A DNA stretch of 64,000 nucleotides from Mycobacteroides sp. CBMA 271 (GTDB lineage Bacteria > Actinomycetota > Actinomycetes > Mycobacteriales > Mycobacteriaceae): positions 1-64,000 of the forward strand of contig NZ_VTHB01000005.1 in the NCBI RefSeq assembly GCF_009729205.1, given 5' to 3'. Shown in pieces: positions 1 through 8,474 of the stretch. The notes under the pieces were generated by a model. It ran no database searches and was not told where the DNA came from. It was given only the letters and a program-made list of their open reading frames with translations. The position numbers were made by a program, and so were the translations under genes. Positions within the stretch are counted from its first letter, which is position 1. Every line of letters starts with the position of its first letter.

Positions 1-324
1 GGCACCGACACCCGCAGCATGTTCGCCGACCTCAACTCGATTGCACGCGGCGCCAATGACATCACGGTGAGCCCCAACACCAGCCTCGTCGCGATCAACC
101 GACTGATGCCCGTTCTCATCAAGGCCACTGCTGGGCCGGGGATTATCGGTGACATGACTATCGCGAAGCTTGCGCTGGGCAATCTCGATGACGCAGGCAA
201 CAAAGGCGTCGACAAAAACCACGGCCCCAAGCAAGCAGACTGGGCCTACTTCGTCGGCAGCTTCAAATACACCCTCTACCGACTCCAAGAACGCATCGTC
301 GGACAAGGCCCCAATGGTGGCTAA
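1..324 (+). CDS. C-terminal part of an unrecognised protein, cut by the window edge
   Basis: Reading frame 1 is open from the first base to the TAA at 322-324, giving the last 107 residues of a protein whose start lies to the left. The internal ATG at 19 is unlikely to be the true start because the frame continues upstream with ordinary codons and there is no Shine-Dalgarno sequence before it. The fragment is soluble-looking, without membrane segments or cysteines, and ends in a Gly-rich tail (GQGPNGG). I do not recognise the family. The 130 bases that follow, up to the convergent lipoprotein gene, hold no feature I can support. Confidence 0.6.
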   Translation, partial: GTDTRSMFADLNSIARGANDITVSPNTSLVAINRLMPVLIKATAGPGIIGDMTIAKLALGNLDDAGNKGVDKNHGPKQADWAYFVGSFKYTLYRLQERIVGQGPNGG

Positions 325-454
325 GAAATGATCGAGCGGCCGGTGCGGTCACCTGGTGGACGTTCCGGCCGCGCACGTTGTCATAGGTGCCGCCGTGGGG
401 CCCGGACAAGATCACCGACGAGGGTCGGGAAATCCGGGCCCTCGGCCTCACCGT

Positions 455-1216
455 CTAACGCCCATGATGGCCTTCGTGGCCTTCGCATGAGCCGTCCTTG
501 GCGGCACGCAGCGTTACCGACACGGCTTGCAGGGTGCCCGACGCGTCGTCGGTGCCACGGGCGGCGATGCACTTGCCTGTCGCGATGGCGCTCTGGTCTG
601 CCGGGGCGCGCTTGGCGTAGGTGGTGTCGTTGTTCACGGTCACGTTCGTCTGCGTGGCGTTGCCGCCGTTCTGGTCGGTGCCGCTGATCGTGATGGTGTT
701 GCCGCTGACGGATGCCACCGTTCCGCGGGTAGCCCGATTCTCGGCAGGCTTACCCGAAGGCGGGGTAGAGGGTTCGGGGCGGTCCTTTTGATGTGATCCG
801 GCGCAGCTGCCGTTCGCAGCCGGCCAGATCATCACGTGACCTGCAGTAGACGGGTTGGAGTCCCGCTGGGTCATCGCGGCAATACAGCTCCCGGCCGCGA
901 CATCCGAGAGCTGCGCGGCCGATATCTCGGAGACCTTCGTGGACTGGCTGACTCCTACCGTTGCATTCCCGTCCTTCTTGGTCACCTGGACGGTGCCACC
1001 CGATACGGAGGCGATAAGTCCCACGACGCGGTCCTTTTCGTTGTGTTCGCCCTTGGGTGCTGCCGACGAAGTCGCCGGCGCCGACGACTTCGAGGACGCG
1101 CTGTTGTTCTCGGTCTGCGACCCGCATGCCGCCAGTGAAAGAGCGGTGACTCCGGCCAGGGCGAACAGAGCGCCTCGCGCGAACCGGGGATGGGCAAGTA
1201 TCGGGGTTGGGGACAT
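455..1216 (-). CDS. DUF5666-like lipoprotein (copy 1)
   Basis: Predicted secreted lipoprotein of 253 aa. The N-terminus has basic residues, a hydrophobic stretch and the lipobox LSLAAC at about residues 26-31, so the mature protein would be anchored by a diacylglyceryl Cys. A Ser/Ala-rich linker follows. Two related segments come next, each starting with a phrase like GxVASVSGxTIxI and ending in a Cys-containing phrase such as GSCIAA or GKCIAARG; this looks like two DUF5666-type beta domains (family assignment from memory). The C-terminus is His-rich (EGHEGHHGR), possibly metal-binding. It is a paralogue of the gene at 1406-2176, same strand, 189 bases away, so the pair arose by tandem duplication. 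Function unknown. Confidence 0.8.
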   Translation of the reverse strand: MSPTPILAHPRFARGALFALAGVTALSLAACGSQTENNSASSKSSAPATSSAAPKGEHNEKDRVVGLIASVSGGTVQVTKKDGNATVGVSQSTKVSEISAAQLSDVAAGSCIAAMTQRDSNPSTAGHVMIWPAANGSCAGSHQKDRPEPSTPPSGKPAENRATRGTVASVSGNTITISGTDQNGGNATQTNVTVNNDTTYAKRAPADQSAIATGKCIAARGTDDASGTLQAVSVTLRAAKDGSCEGHEGHHGR

Positions 1217-1405
1217 CAGTGCTCTCCGTGGTCGATGAATGGGACACCTCAGCCTGCGCGCATTGGCTGAAGTTGTGCTCCGGCGTTTGTGGGAGGTTGC
1301 TGTGTGTTGCAGCGCTCATGCGATTTTGCGCACGAAGCAGACGCGGTCCTCGCCGGACGGTACTGGCGCGAAGCTGAGCACCATCGCTGTCCACGGTAAT
1401 CCGAC

Positions 1406-2176
1406 CTACGGTTTGGGTGGTCCGCAGTGCCCATCGGTGGCAGGGCCAAGATCCAGCTTCGTGGCCTGTAAGAGCCGTTCGGAGTTTTTCGTGCCGCGTG
1501 CCTCCGCACATTTGCCGGCCGTGATCGCGGTGGCCTCGGCAGGTTGCCGCCTGTCGTACTTGGTGTCGGCGGTCACGGCGACATTGGTCTGAATCTCCGA
1601 TGCGCCGCTGGGATCGGTGTTGGCGATGACGATGGTGTCGCCATTGACCGATGCGACCGCACCCTGGGCGTTCGGGCCGCCGAACGGCGGCGGCGCACCG
1701 GGTCCTGCTGGCGGTGGGCCCTCGCCGGGCGGGGGCGGTCCTGGCGGTACACCGGGTGGTGGCGCACTCCCGGGCGGCGTATCCACTGCACATTTGTCGT
1801 CTTCGGAGGCGCTGATCAAGACTCGCTGCGCGGTGGCCTCGGTGGAGGTGTCGGCGCCGGTTGCCGAGAGCACACTGACGCAGCTGCCCACGACCACATC
1901 GGAAAGTTCTGCGGGCTGTATCTCGGTGATCTTCGTCATCGCGTTGAAGTCGATATCGGCGGGCTCGCCCGGTGTGGTCACGGTGATGGAGTGGCCGGTG
2001 ACGGCGGTGATCAACCCGCCGACGTGGTCTCGGCTGCCCGCGTGGCGCGTGGGTATCGTCGATGCGGGTGCCGCTGACGTCCTCGCGGAGTTGTTCTCGG
2101 ATCCGCCGCATGCCGCGCAAGAGAACACGACGGCCCCGGTGATCGCAAGCACTGCGGGCCAGGTGTTCAGTGACAT
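1406..2176 (-). CDS. DUF5666-like lipoprotein (copy 2) with Pro/Gly-rich linker
   Basis: Paralogue of the downstream lipoprotein: signal peptide with lipobox VFSCAAC, then two DUF5666-like segments, each with the AVTGHSITV or ASVNGDTIVI type opening and a conserved Cys (GSCVSV, GKCAEARG). The two domains are separated by about 50 residues made largely of Pro, Gly and Ala (runs such as PPGPPPPGEG), an extended spacer suited to crossing the cell wall. I chose ATG 2176 over the in-frame TTG at 2182, because a TACCGT -10 box at 2185-2190 would place the transcript start just ahead of this ATG. Divergent from the flavin oxidoreductase gene. Function unknown. Confidence 0.8.
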   Translation of the reverse strand: MSLNTWPAVLAITGAVVFSCAACGGSENNSARTSAAPASTIPTRHAGSRDHVGGLITAVTGHSITVTTPGEPADIDFNAMTKITEIQPAELSDVVVGSCVSVLSATGADTSTEATAQRVLISASEDDKCAVDTPPGSAPPPGVPPGPPPPGEGPPPAGPGAPPPFGGPNAQGAVASVNGDTIVIANTDPSGASEIQTNVAVTADTKYDRRQPAEATAITAGKCAEARGTKNSERLLQATKLDLGPATDGHCGPPKP

Positions 2177-2229
2177 GGTCAATCACGGTATCCGGAATAG
2201 GGTCCGGCAACGGCGTAGTTTGACACCTC

Positions 2230-3357
2230 GTGACCGATGCGAGACTTGAGGTAGCGCCCCTCTTTGAACCATTCACCGTCAAATCGCTGACCGCTCCCAA
2301 CCGGTTCGCGATGGCACCGATGACGCGGTCGGCGTCGCCGGGCGGTGTGCCTGGCGAGAACGTGGCCGCCTACTACCGGCGTCGGGCCGCCGGCGGGGTG
2401 GGGTTGATCATCACCGAGGGCGTCTTCATCCCCGATGATGCGGCGGGTGGTCAGTCCAGCGTTCCGCAGTTGATCGGCGACGACTCACTGGCCGGATGGT
2501 CGGCGGTCACCGAGGCCGTGCACGCGGAGGGCTCGGTGATCGCCGCGCAGCTGTGGCATCAGGGCGTTGAACGCGGTGCGAAACCTGAATTCAATCCACA
2601 GGTGCAGTCGGTGAGCCCCTCCGGCTTGGCCGGGGACGCCTCGCCGCAGGGTCGTGCGCTGCTAACCGGTGAGCTCGGTCCGCTCGCGGAGCAGTACGCG
2701 ACGGCGGCCCGCAACGCGCGGGATGCAGGGTTTGATGCCGTCGAGTTGCACGGCGCCCACGGTTATCTGCTCGACCAGTTCCTGTGGGAACGCACCAACA
2801 TTCGGGCCGACGGTTACGGCGGGTCAGCGGCCGACCGGCTGCGGTTCCCGGTCGAGGTGGTACGGGCGGTACGTGCCGCTGTCGGGCCGGATTTTCCTAT
2901 CCTGTACCGATTTTCGCAGTGGAAGCAGGCGGATTACACGGCCATGCTGGCGGACAGTCCGACCGAGTTGGAGCGCCTGTTGGCGCCACTTGTCGAGTCG
3001 GGGGTAGATGTCTTCCATCCGTCTACTCGTCGGCACTACGTGCCTGCATTCGCGGATCTAACGGGCGCCGACGGCGAGTTGAGCCTGGCGGGCTGGACCA
3101 AACGCGTCACGGGTCTGCCGGCCATCGCGGTCGGCTCCGTGGGGCTGCAAACCGAATTCAAGCCCACCGAGGTGCGCGACATCGAGCCCGCGACGGTCGA
3201 GGCTGTGCTGCGACAGTTCGACAACAACGAGTTCGACGTCATTGCGGTCGGTCGCGCGCTGTTGTCAGACCCTGAGTGGGTCAACAAGCTGCGGGCCGGA
3301 CGTCATGACGAGTTCGTCGGATTCAATATCGGTAAGGCCCTCGCCGCGTTGTACTGA
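2230..3357 (+). CDS. NADH:flavin oxidoreductase, old yellow enzyme family
   Basis: FMN-dependent TIM-barrel reductase of 375 aa, full length for the family. The N-terminal phrase LTAPNRFAMAPMTRS is the typical first strand and loop of old yellow enzymes, and HGAHGYLLDQFL followed by RADGYGGS carries the usual flavin and substrate-site residues. C-terminal segments such as IAVGSVG and FDVIAVGRALLSDPEW form the phosphate-binding end of the barrel. Enzymes of this class reduce activated alkenes with NAD(P)H; the natural substrate cannot be read from sequence. GTG start at 2230. A TAGTTT at 2215-2220 lies nine bases upstream, so the mRNA may be nearly leaderless. Followed after 54 bases by the thioredoxin gene on the same strand. 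Confidence 0.9.
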   Translation: MTDARLEVAPLFEPFTVKSLTAPNRFAMAPMTRSASPGGVPGENVAAYYRRRAAGGVGLIITEGVFIPDDAAGGQSSVPQLIGDDSLAGWSAVTEAVHAEGSVIAAQLWHQGVERGAKPEFNPQVQSVSPSGLAGDASPQGRALLTGELGPLAEQYATAARNARDAGFDAVELHGAHGYLLDQFLWERTNIRADGYGGSAADRLRFPVEVVRAVRAAVGPDFPILYRFSQWKQADYTAMLADSPTELERLLAPLVESGVDVFHPSTRRHYVPAFADLTGADGELSLAGWTKRVTGLPAIAVGSVGLQTEFKPTEVRDIEPATVEAVLRQFDNNEFDVIAVGRALLSDPEWVNKLRAGRHDEFVGFNIGKALAALY

Positions 3358-3411
3358 GGCTCGCTGCATTGAGGCTGGAACATCGAGAACACCGGCAACG
3401 TTGAGGACAGC

Positions 3412-3765
3412 ATGGCAACACGTGAGATCACCGCTGACGCATTCAATGACCTGATCAATGAGAACGATGTGGTGCTCGTTGATTTCTGGGCGTCGTGGTG
3501 CGGTCCGTGCCGTCAGTTCGCCCCGGTGTTCGAGGCGTCGTCGGAGGAGAACCCCGATGTCGTCTATGCAAAAGTGGATACCGAGGCCGAGCAGGCGCTG
3601 GCGTCGGCCGCCAACATCCGCTCGATTCCAACACTGATGGCGTTCAAGAAAGGTCAGCTGGTGTTCAACCAGGCCGGCGCGCTGCCCCCGGCGTCGTTGG
3701 CAGATCTGGTGCAGAAGGTTCGTGAACTCGACGTCGAGGCGGCGCTGCGCGAGCAAGAGGCGTAA
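3412..3765 (+). CDS. trxB: Thioredoxin (TrxB1-like)
   Basis: Thioredoxin of 117 aa with the active-site motif WCGPC at residues 29-33 and the conserved cis-Pro loop RSIPTLM near residue 75. It is a cytosolic dithiol-disulfide exchange protein. The sequence closely resembles M. tuberculosis Rv1471 (TrxB1) as I remember it, and it precedes an echA12 homologue as Rv1471 does, which supports the assignment. No transmembrane segment or signal peptide is present. A GAGGA Shine-Dalgarno lies about five bases before the ATG. Confidence 0.93.
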   Translation: MATREITADAFNDLINENDVVLVDFWASWCGPCRQFAPVFEASSEENPDVVYAKVDTEAEQALASAANIRSIPTLMAFKKGQLVFNQAGALPPASLADLVQKVRELDVEAALREQEA

Positions 3766-3831
3766 CGCGCCGAGGGCGCCAGCGCACACAAACGATTTGG
3801 TGCAGCTCGGTGCTGTCGGTTATATGGACAC

Positions 3832-4641
3832 ATGAGTTTCGTCCTGGTGGATCGGCCGCGTCCGGATATTGCCCTGGTCACCCTGAACCGACCCGAGCGG
3901 ATGAACGCGATGGCGTTCGACGTGATGCTGCCCTTTAAGCAGATGCTGGTGGACATCAGCCACGACAACGATGTGCGTGCCGTCGTCATCACCGGGGCGG
4001 GCAAGGGCTTCTGTTCGGGTGCCGATCAGAAGTCTGCCGGGCCTATCCCGCATATCGCGGGGCTCACCCAGCCGACCGTCGCGCTGCGTTCGATGGAACT
4101 GCTCGATGAGGTGATTCTGACCCTGCGTCGCATGCATCAGCCGGTCATCGCGGCCGTGAACGGCGCGGCCATCGGCGGTGGTCTGTGCCTGGCGCTGGCC
4201 TGCGATATCCGGGTGGCATCCCCGGACGCCTACTTTCGGGCGGCCGGTATTAACAACGGGCTGACCGCCAGCGAGCTGGGCCTGAGCTATCTGTTGCCGC
4301 GCGCTATCGGAACGTCCCGGGCGTCCGACATCATGTTGACCGGCCGGGACGTCGATGCCGAGGAGGCCGAGCGCATCGGTTTGGTATCCCGCACGGTGTC
4401 GTCCGAGTCGCTGCTGGAAGAGTGTTACGCGATCGGAGAACGCATCGCCGGGTTCTCCCGTCCAGGGATCGAACTGACCAAGCGCACCATCTGGAGCGGG
4501 ATGGACGCCGCTAGCCTGGAAAGCCACATGCATCAGGAGGGTCTGGGCCAGCTGTATGTTCGGCTGCTCACCGACAACTTCGAGGAAGCTACCGCCGCCC
4601 GCAAAGAGCAGCGTAAAGCGACCTTCCGAGACAAGCGCTGA
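3832..4641 (+). CDS. echA12: Enoyl-CoA hydratase/isomerase family protein (EchA12-like)
   Basis: Crotonase-fold protein of 269 aa. It has the first oxyanion-hole segment GAGKGFCSGAD near residue 60, the second at AAIGGGLCLALACDIRVAS, and the usual C-terminal trimerisation helices. The family hydrates or isomerises enoyl-CoA thioesters in lipid metabolism; mycobacteria carry many paralogues, and the precise substrate is not known. Position between thioredoxin and an ABC-F gene matches M. tuberculosis Rv1472. The start is ATG 3832; a weak TATATG five bases upstream may be a -10 element, and no good ribosome-binding site is visible. Confidence 0.88.
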   Translation: MSFVLVDRPRPDIALVTLNRPERMNAMAFDVMLPFKQMLVDISHDNDVRAVVITGAGKGFCSGADQKSAGPIPHIAGLTQPTVALRSMELLDEVILTLRRMHQPVIAAVNGAAIGGGLCLALACDIRVASPDAYFRAAGINNGLTASELGLSYLLPRAIGTSRASDIMLTGRDVDAEEAERIGLVSRTVSSESLLEECYAIGERIAGFSRPGIELTKRTIWSGMDAASLESHMHQEGLGQLYVRLLTDNFEEATAARKEQRKATFRDKR

Positions 4642-4674
4642 TAGGCGCTCAGCAGTAATTAGAGGGAGAACGTA

Positions 4675-6303
4675 GTGATTACCGCGACGGACCTTGAGGT
4701 CCGCGCCGGCGCCCGCACGCTCGTGTACGCGCCGGGCCCCGCCTTACGCATCCAGCCCGGCGACCGCATTGGGCTAGTGGGACGCAACGGGGCCGGCAAG
4801 ACCACCTCGATGAGGATTCTGGCTGGCGAGGGCGAGCCGTACGCCGGATCGGTGGCGCGGATCGGTGAAATCGGTTACCTGCCACAGGATCCGAAGGAAG
4901 GGAACCTGGATCTGCTGGCGCGCGATCGGGTGCTGTCGGCGCGCGGCCTGGACACGATCATCAGCGACCTGGAGAAGCAGCAGACGCTGATGGCCGAGGT
5001 GGCCGACGACGATCAGCGCGACAAGGCGATCCGTCGTTACGGACAGTTGGAGGAGCGGTTTTCGGCGCTGGGCGGGTACGTCGCCGAGAGCGATGCCGCC
5101 CGCATCTGTTCGAGTCTCGGGCTGCCCGAGCGAGTGCTGACGCAGCCGTTGGGGACGCTCTCGGGCGGTCAACGGCGGCGTGTGGAGTTGGCGCGGATTC
5201 TGTTCGGGGCGGCCGAAGGTGGCGCGGGATCAAATATGACGCTGCTGCTGGACGAACCCACCAACCACTTGGACGCGGACTCGATCGGCTGGTTGCGCGG
5301 GTTCCTGCAGAACCACGACGGCGGTCTCGTGGTGATCAGTCACAACGTCGACCTGCTGGCGGATGTGGTCAACAAGGTGTGGTTCCTCGACGCGGTGCGC
5401 GGTGAGGTCGACGTCTACAACATGGGTTGGCAGAAGTACCTGGACGCCCGGTCGGTGGATGAGCAGCGTCGCCGACGTGAGCGGGCCAACGCGGAGAAAA
5501 AGGCCTCCGCGTTGCGCACCCAAGCCGCCAAGATGGGCGCCAAGGCAACTAAAGCCGTTGCCGCGCAGAATATGTTGCGTCGCGCCGAGAAGATGCTGTC
5601 CGGGCTCGACGAAGAACGCGTGGCCGACAGGGTGGCCCGCATCAAGTTTCCGACCCCTGCAACCTGCGGTCGGGTGCCGTTGGTGGCCAAGGGATTGACC
5701 AAGAACTACGGGTCCCTGGAGATCTTCACGGGCGTCGACTTGGCCATCGATCGCGGTTCTCGGGTGGTGGTCCTTGGGCTCAACGGTGCGGGGAAGACGA
5801 CGCTGCTGCGCCTGCTGGCGGGCGCGGAGATCGCAGACGCCGGAGTGCTGGAACCGGGCCACGGCCTCAAGCTCGGGTACTTCGCCCAGGAGCACGACAC
5901 CCTGGACGATCACGCGACGGTGTGGGAGAACATCCGCCACGCTGCTCCGGACACGGGGGAGCAGGAACTACGTGGAATCCTCGGCGCGTTCATGTTCAGC
6001 GGTCCGCAGCTGGAGCAGCCGGCGGGCACCCTGTCCGGCGGCGAGAAGACCCGGCTGGCCCTTGCCGGGTTGGTGGCCTCGACAGCCAACGTATTGCTGC
6101 TCGACGAGCCGACCAACAACCTGGACCCGGCCTCGCGTGAGCAAGTTCTAGACGCGTTGCGCAGTTATCTTGGGGCCGTCGTGCTTGTGACGCACGATCC
6201 CGGGGCGGCGGAGGCTCTGGATCCACAGCGGGTCGTATTGTTGCCAGACGGCACAGAGGATTACTGGTCCGACGAGTATCGGGATCTCATCGAGCTGGCC
6301 TAA
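4675..6303 (+). CDS. ABC-F family ATPase
   Basis: Protein of 542 aa with two ATP-binding cassettes in one chain and no membrane segments, the layout of the ribosome-associated ABC-F family. Cassette 1 has Walker A GRNGAGKTT, signature LSGGQRRRVELAR and Walker B LLLDEPTNHLD. A basic linker rich in Arg, Lys and Ala follows (about residues 255-310). Cassette 2 has GLNGAGKTT, LSGGEKTRLALA and LLLDEPTNNLD. All catalytic motifs are intact. ABC-F proteins bind the ribosomal E site and act in translation control or antibiotic protection; which applies here is unknown. GTG start at 4675 with AGAGGGAGA about six bases upstream. Corresponds in context to M. tuberculosis Rv1473. Confidence 0.92.
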   Translation: MITATDLEVRAGARTLVYAPGPALRIQPGDRIGLVGRNGAGKTTSMRILAGEGEPYAGSVARIGEIGYLPQDPKEGNLDLLARDRVLSARGLDTIISDLEKQQTLMAEVADDDQRDKAIRRYGQLEERFSALGGYVAESDAARICSSLGLPERVLTQPLGTLSGGQRRRVELARILFGAAEGGAGSNMTLLLDEPTNHLDADSIGWLRGFLQNHDGGLVVISHNVDLLADVVNKVWFLDAVRGEVDVYNMGWQKYLDARSVDEQRRRRERANAEKKASALRTQAAKMGAKATKAVAAQNMLRRAEKMLSGLDEERVADRVARIKFPTPATCGRVPLVAKGLTKNYGSLEIFTGVDLAIDRGSRVVVLGLNGAGKTTLLRLLAGAEIADAGVLEPGHGLKLGYFAQEHDTLDDHATVWENIRHAAPDTGEQELRGILGAFMFSGPQLEQPAGTLSGGEKTRLALAGLVASTANVLLLDEPTNNLDPASREQVLDALRSYLGAVVLVTHDPGAAEALDPQRVVLLPDGTEDYWSDEYRDLIELA

Positions 6304-6420
6304 CTCTATTTTTTCACCCCGCCCGCGTCTCGCGTACATACGTAACCACATTTGCGCTATGGTGCAATCGGGTCGAGCTACCTATGAGGGTGGCGGTATG
6401 GAGTCGGGAGAAGGATCGCG

Positions 6421-6606
6421 ATGGCAAAAACGCGCGACGAAGAGCAAGTTGAGCTGAAGAGTGCATACGAGAAGGGTGCGAGCATTCGCGTCCTAGCCGC
6501 GCAGTCCGGCCGATCGTATGGCTACATCCATCGCGCTCTCGTGGAATCGGGTGTGACCCTGCGCGGGCGCGGCGGGCCGAATCGGCGAGGACGCAAGGCG
6601 CCGTAG
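6421..6606 (+). CDS. Small helix-turn-helix protein (Rv1473A-like)
   Basis: 61-aa basic protein with one helix-turn-helix: the segment from ASIRVLAAQSG to RSYGYIHRAL reads as two helices joined by a tight turn, followed by an Arg/Gly-rich tail (RGRGGPNRRGRKAP) that could contact nucleic acid. A strong GAGAAGGA ribosome-binding site lies just before ATG 6421. The place after the ABC-F gene matches the small regulator Rv1473A. Its targets are unknown; a nucleoid or transcription role is inferred only from the fold. Confidence 0.8.
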   Translation: MAKTRDEEQVELKSAYEKGASIRVLAAQSGRSYGYIHRALVESGVTLRGRGGPNRRGRKAP

Positions 6607-6655
6607 AGGCCCGACACGCAGTGTGCGCGTTGAGCTTTCGGGACCCGGTAGTTGC

Positions 6656-6661
6656 TAACGT
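6656..6661 (+). promoter_or_regulatory. -10 box of a probable leaderless promoter
   Basis: TAACGT sits exactly six bases before ATG 6668, so transcription should begin at or next to the start codon. No Shine-Dalgarno is present before this gene, which fits leaderless translation. Confidence 0.5.
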
Positions 6662-6667
6662 ATAGCG

Positions 6668-7312
6668 ATGCAGGTACCGCGCCCTATCCGGCACATCAGC
6701 GCTACCGCGCTGGCACTGGCGATGTTGACGGGATGCGCAGGTCAGGTGCACCGAGTGAATGATTCGGTGGCACCGGTAGCGACGACGACGGCCCTGCCCG
6801 AGACATCCACGGTGCCGTCGGATCGGGCGCCGGAGACCTTTCGGGTCAAGGCATGTGAGACGGTCAGCGGTGGCGGCGGCAAGAACGTGGCCACCGTGTT
6901 GCGTGATGTCCGGGTCGGCAAGCAGGACGACTACGACAGGGTCACCTTCGAATTCGGTCCGGACGCGAAAAACAAGGTGCCACTGGATCAGTTGGTAGTC
7001 CCCAAGTACACGGTTGACAGCCCGGCAAGCGTTTCCGCAGGCCCCAAGGGCGACAACGTGATCGTCGCCGGAACTGCGTTGCTGGGCGTTCTCTTCGACG
7101 GGGCCTCGGCGCATGAACCCGACAAACCGATCCGTTCATATCCGGGGCCCAATGAGATCAAGCCCAAAGACTTCCTAATTTTGGCAGAGGCCAAGCAGGG
7201 CGAGGACTTCGAGGGGAAGGTTCGGTGGGCGTTGGGTTTGAACATGCAGCGCTGCCCACAGGTGAGCACGCTGACCAACCCGCCGCGTCTGGTGGTGGAC
7301 CTTCCGCACTGA
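6668..7312 (+). CDS. AMIN-like domain lipoprotein
   Basis: Predicted lipoprotein of 214 aa. The signal peptide ends in a lipobox (MLTGC, Cys about residue 19), followed by a Thr/Pro/Ser linker and one beta-rich domain. The phrases VATVLRDVRVGKQDDYDRVTFEF and, at the end, PPRLVVDLPH are typical of the AMIN-like domain of mycobacterial secreted proteins, thought from homology to bind cell-wall polymers. Two Cys residues (KACETV and QRCPQV) may form a disulfide. The next gene is a secreted paralogue with the same domain, so this is a tandem pair. Function otherwise unknown. Confidence 0.82.
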   Translation: MQVPRPIRHISATALALAMLTGCAGQVHRVNDSVAPVATTTALPETSTVPSDRAPETFRVKACETVSGGGGKNVATVLRDVRVGKQDDYDRVTFEFGPDAKNKVPLDQLVVPKYTVDSPASVSAGPKGDNVIVAGTALLGVLFDGASAHEPDKPIRSYPGPNEIKPKDFLILAEAKQGEDFEGKVRWALGLNMQRCPQVSTLTNPPRLVVDLPH

Positions 7313-7416
7313 TCACGTGTGCCGCAGCACCACTGTCTGGCGCTGGGTTACCCAAAGGAGACGCTCCCTTGTCGAACGCCAGCAGGAATTCCTCGCGCGC
7401 CGTACATTCGCTAATC

Positions 7417-7959
7417 ATGAATCGATACCTGGTACCGGTTGTACTAGTAGTTGGATCGTTGACGGGGGCCCCGCATGCGGTGGCCGCACCAGCGTGTCCG
7501 ACATTAACTGATGGCGGCGTGGAGAACTACGCGACGATCCTGCGGGATGTGCGTATTGAGAACGTTGACGACGTCGACCGGGTCACGTTCACTTTCGGGC
7601 CTGACAGGCTGGCGCCGCCTGCGGGGCCAGTGACCTATTGGCAAGCTCCACCGTTCTCAGTCACGCAAGTGGATGGGGCGTATGCGGTGGCGTTCCGGGG
7701 GGCCGCCGCGCACACCACCATTGTGGGGACCTCGCAGAGCTCCGAGAACAAGCATGTGAAGTCGTTCCCTCAGCCGAACGACATTGGGGCGCCCCCGGGC
7801 GCACCAGTGGTCCGATCCGCACGGCTGGTGCAGGACCCGGATGTCTTCATGGATAAGAGCGGCGTGATGGCGTGGAAGGTCGCCGCTCAGGCAGCCAAAT
7901 GTCCGGAGGTCTACGTCACCGATACGCCTCCGCGGGCAGTCATCGACTTCCCGCACTAG
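7417..7959 (+). CDS. Secreted AMIN-like domain protein, paralogue of the upstream lipoprotein
   Basis: 180-aa secreted protein. I start it at ATG 7417 because a clean signal peptide follows (MNRYLVPVVLVVGSL, cleavage near AVAAPA); the same frame is open further upstream but that part looks nothing like a secreted leader. The mature part repeats the domain of the preceding gene: NYATILRDVRIENVDDVDRVTF near the start and PPRAVIDFPH at the end, with two Cys in equivalent places. Unlike its neighbour it has no lipobox, so it should be released rather than lipid-anchored. Its stop overlaps the stop of the convergent DinB-like gene in a shared CTAG. Confidence 0.8.
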   Translation: MNRYLVPVVLVVGSLTGAPHAVAAPACPTLTDGGVENYATILRDVRIENVDDVDRVTFTFGPDRLAPPAGPVTYWQAPPFSVTQVDGAYAVAFRGAAAHTTIVGTSQSSENKHVKSFPQPNDIGAPPGAPVVRSARLVQDPDVFMDKSGVMAWKVAAQAAKCPEVYVTDTPPRAVIDFPH

Positions 7960-8474
7960 CCCTTCACGTCGTGCAGGTGATGCACGGGGTCGTGCACGAA
8001 ATACAGGCCCAGGGTTTCGACAGTGAAAATTGAGCCGTTGCTTCGTCGTCCGCGTCGCAGTAATGCCGATGCAGGCACATCGCGGAAGGCCACAGAGACG
8101 GCTTCGCCGGCCGTCGCCAGCTCATGGGCCACGGTCCCTGGATCTTGTTCGGCGTAGCGGTCTTCGACAGCTGTCTTGTCCTGATCCCAGTTCTCGAACA
8201 GCGGATCATCCTCGGTCAGCATCAGTTGTAGACGGGTCCGGAAGATGCGGAACACATCGCGAACGTGGGCGCCGTACTCGAGTGCAGACCAGGTGCTCTC
8301 GTTCGGGCGTTCCCGAACGTCGGGGCGCTCCAGCACCGGCCGCCAGGCCTGCACATTTGCCCGCACGACTTCCGGGATCTGGGCGAATGACGTTGCGGTG
8401 GGATCAAATCCGCATTCGCGACACGGATTCTCCAGGACCCAGGTCCAGTCCTTGGTGTCAGGAGAGATCGGCAC
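7956..8474 (-). CDS. DinB-superfamily protein
   Basis: 172-aa cytosolic protein with the DinB four-helix-bundle pattern: WSALEYGAHVRDVFRIF carries the first conserved metal-site His, and the C-terminal YFVHDPVHHLHDV the His cluster. Actinobacterial members include mycothiol-dependent thiol transferases, so a detoxification role is possible but not shown. GTG start at 8474, overlapping the end of the TetR gene by 17 bases on the same strand, so it should be translated with tetR and acn. The Cys pair near the N-terminus (CRECGF) is an uncommon addition. Confidence 0.75.
   Translation of the reverse strand: MPISPDTKDWTWVLENPCRECGFDPTATSFAQIPEVVRANVQAWRPVLERPDVRERPNESTWSALEYGAHVRDVFRIFRTRLQLMLTEDDPLFENWDQDKTAVEDRYAEQDPGTVAHELATAGEAVSVAFRDVPASALLRRGRRSNGSIFTVETLGLYFVHDPVHHLHDVKG

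Noticed and set aside
750..2300. Long open frame on the minus strand across both lipoprotein genes
   Set aside because: It is out of frame with both genes, Arg/Cys/Thr-rich, without recognisable domains; a by-product of the high GC third positions of the real genes.
7225..7416. Upstream extension of the second AMIN-like protein
   Set aside because: It overlaps the preceding gene and would hide the clear signal peptide at 7417.
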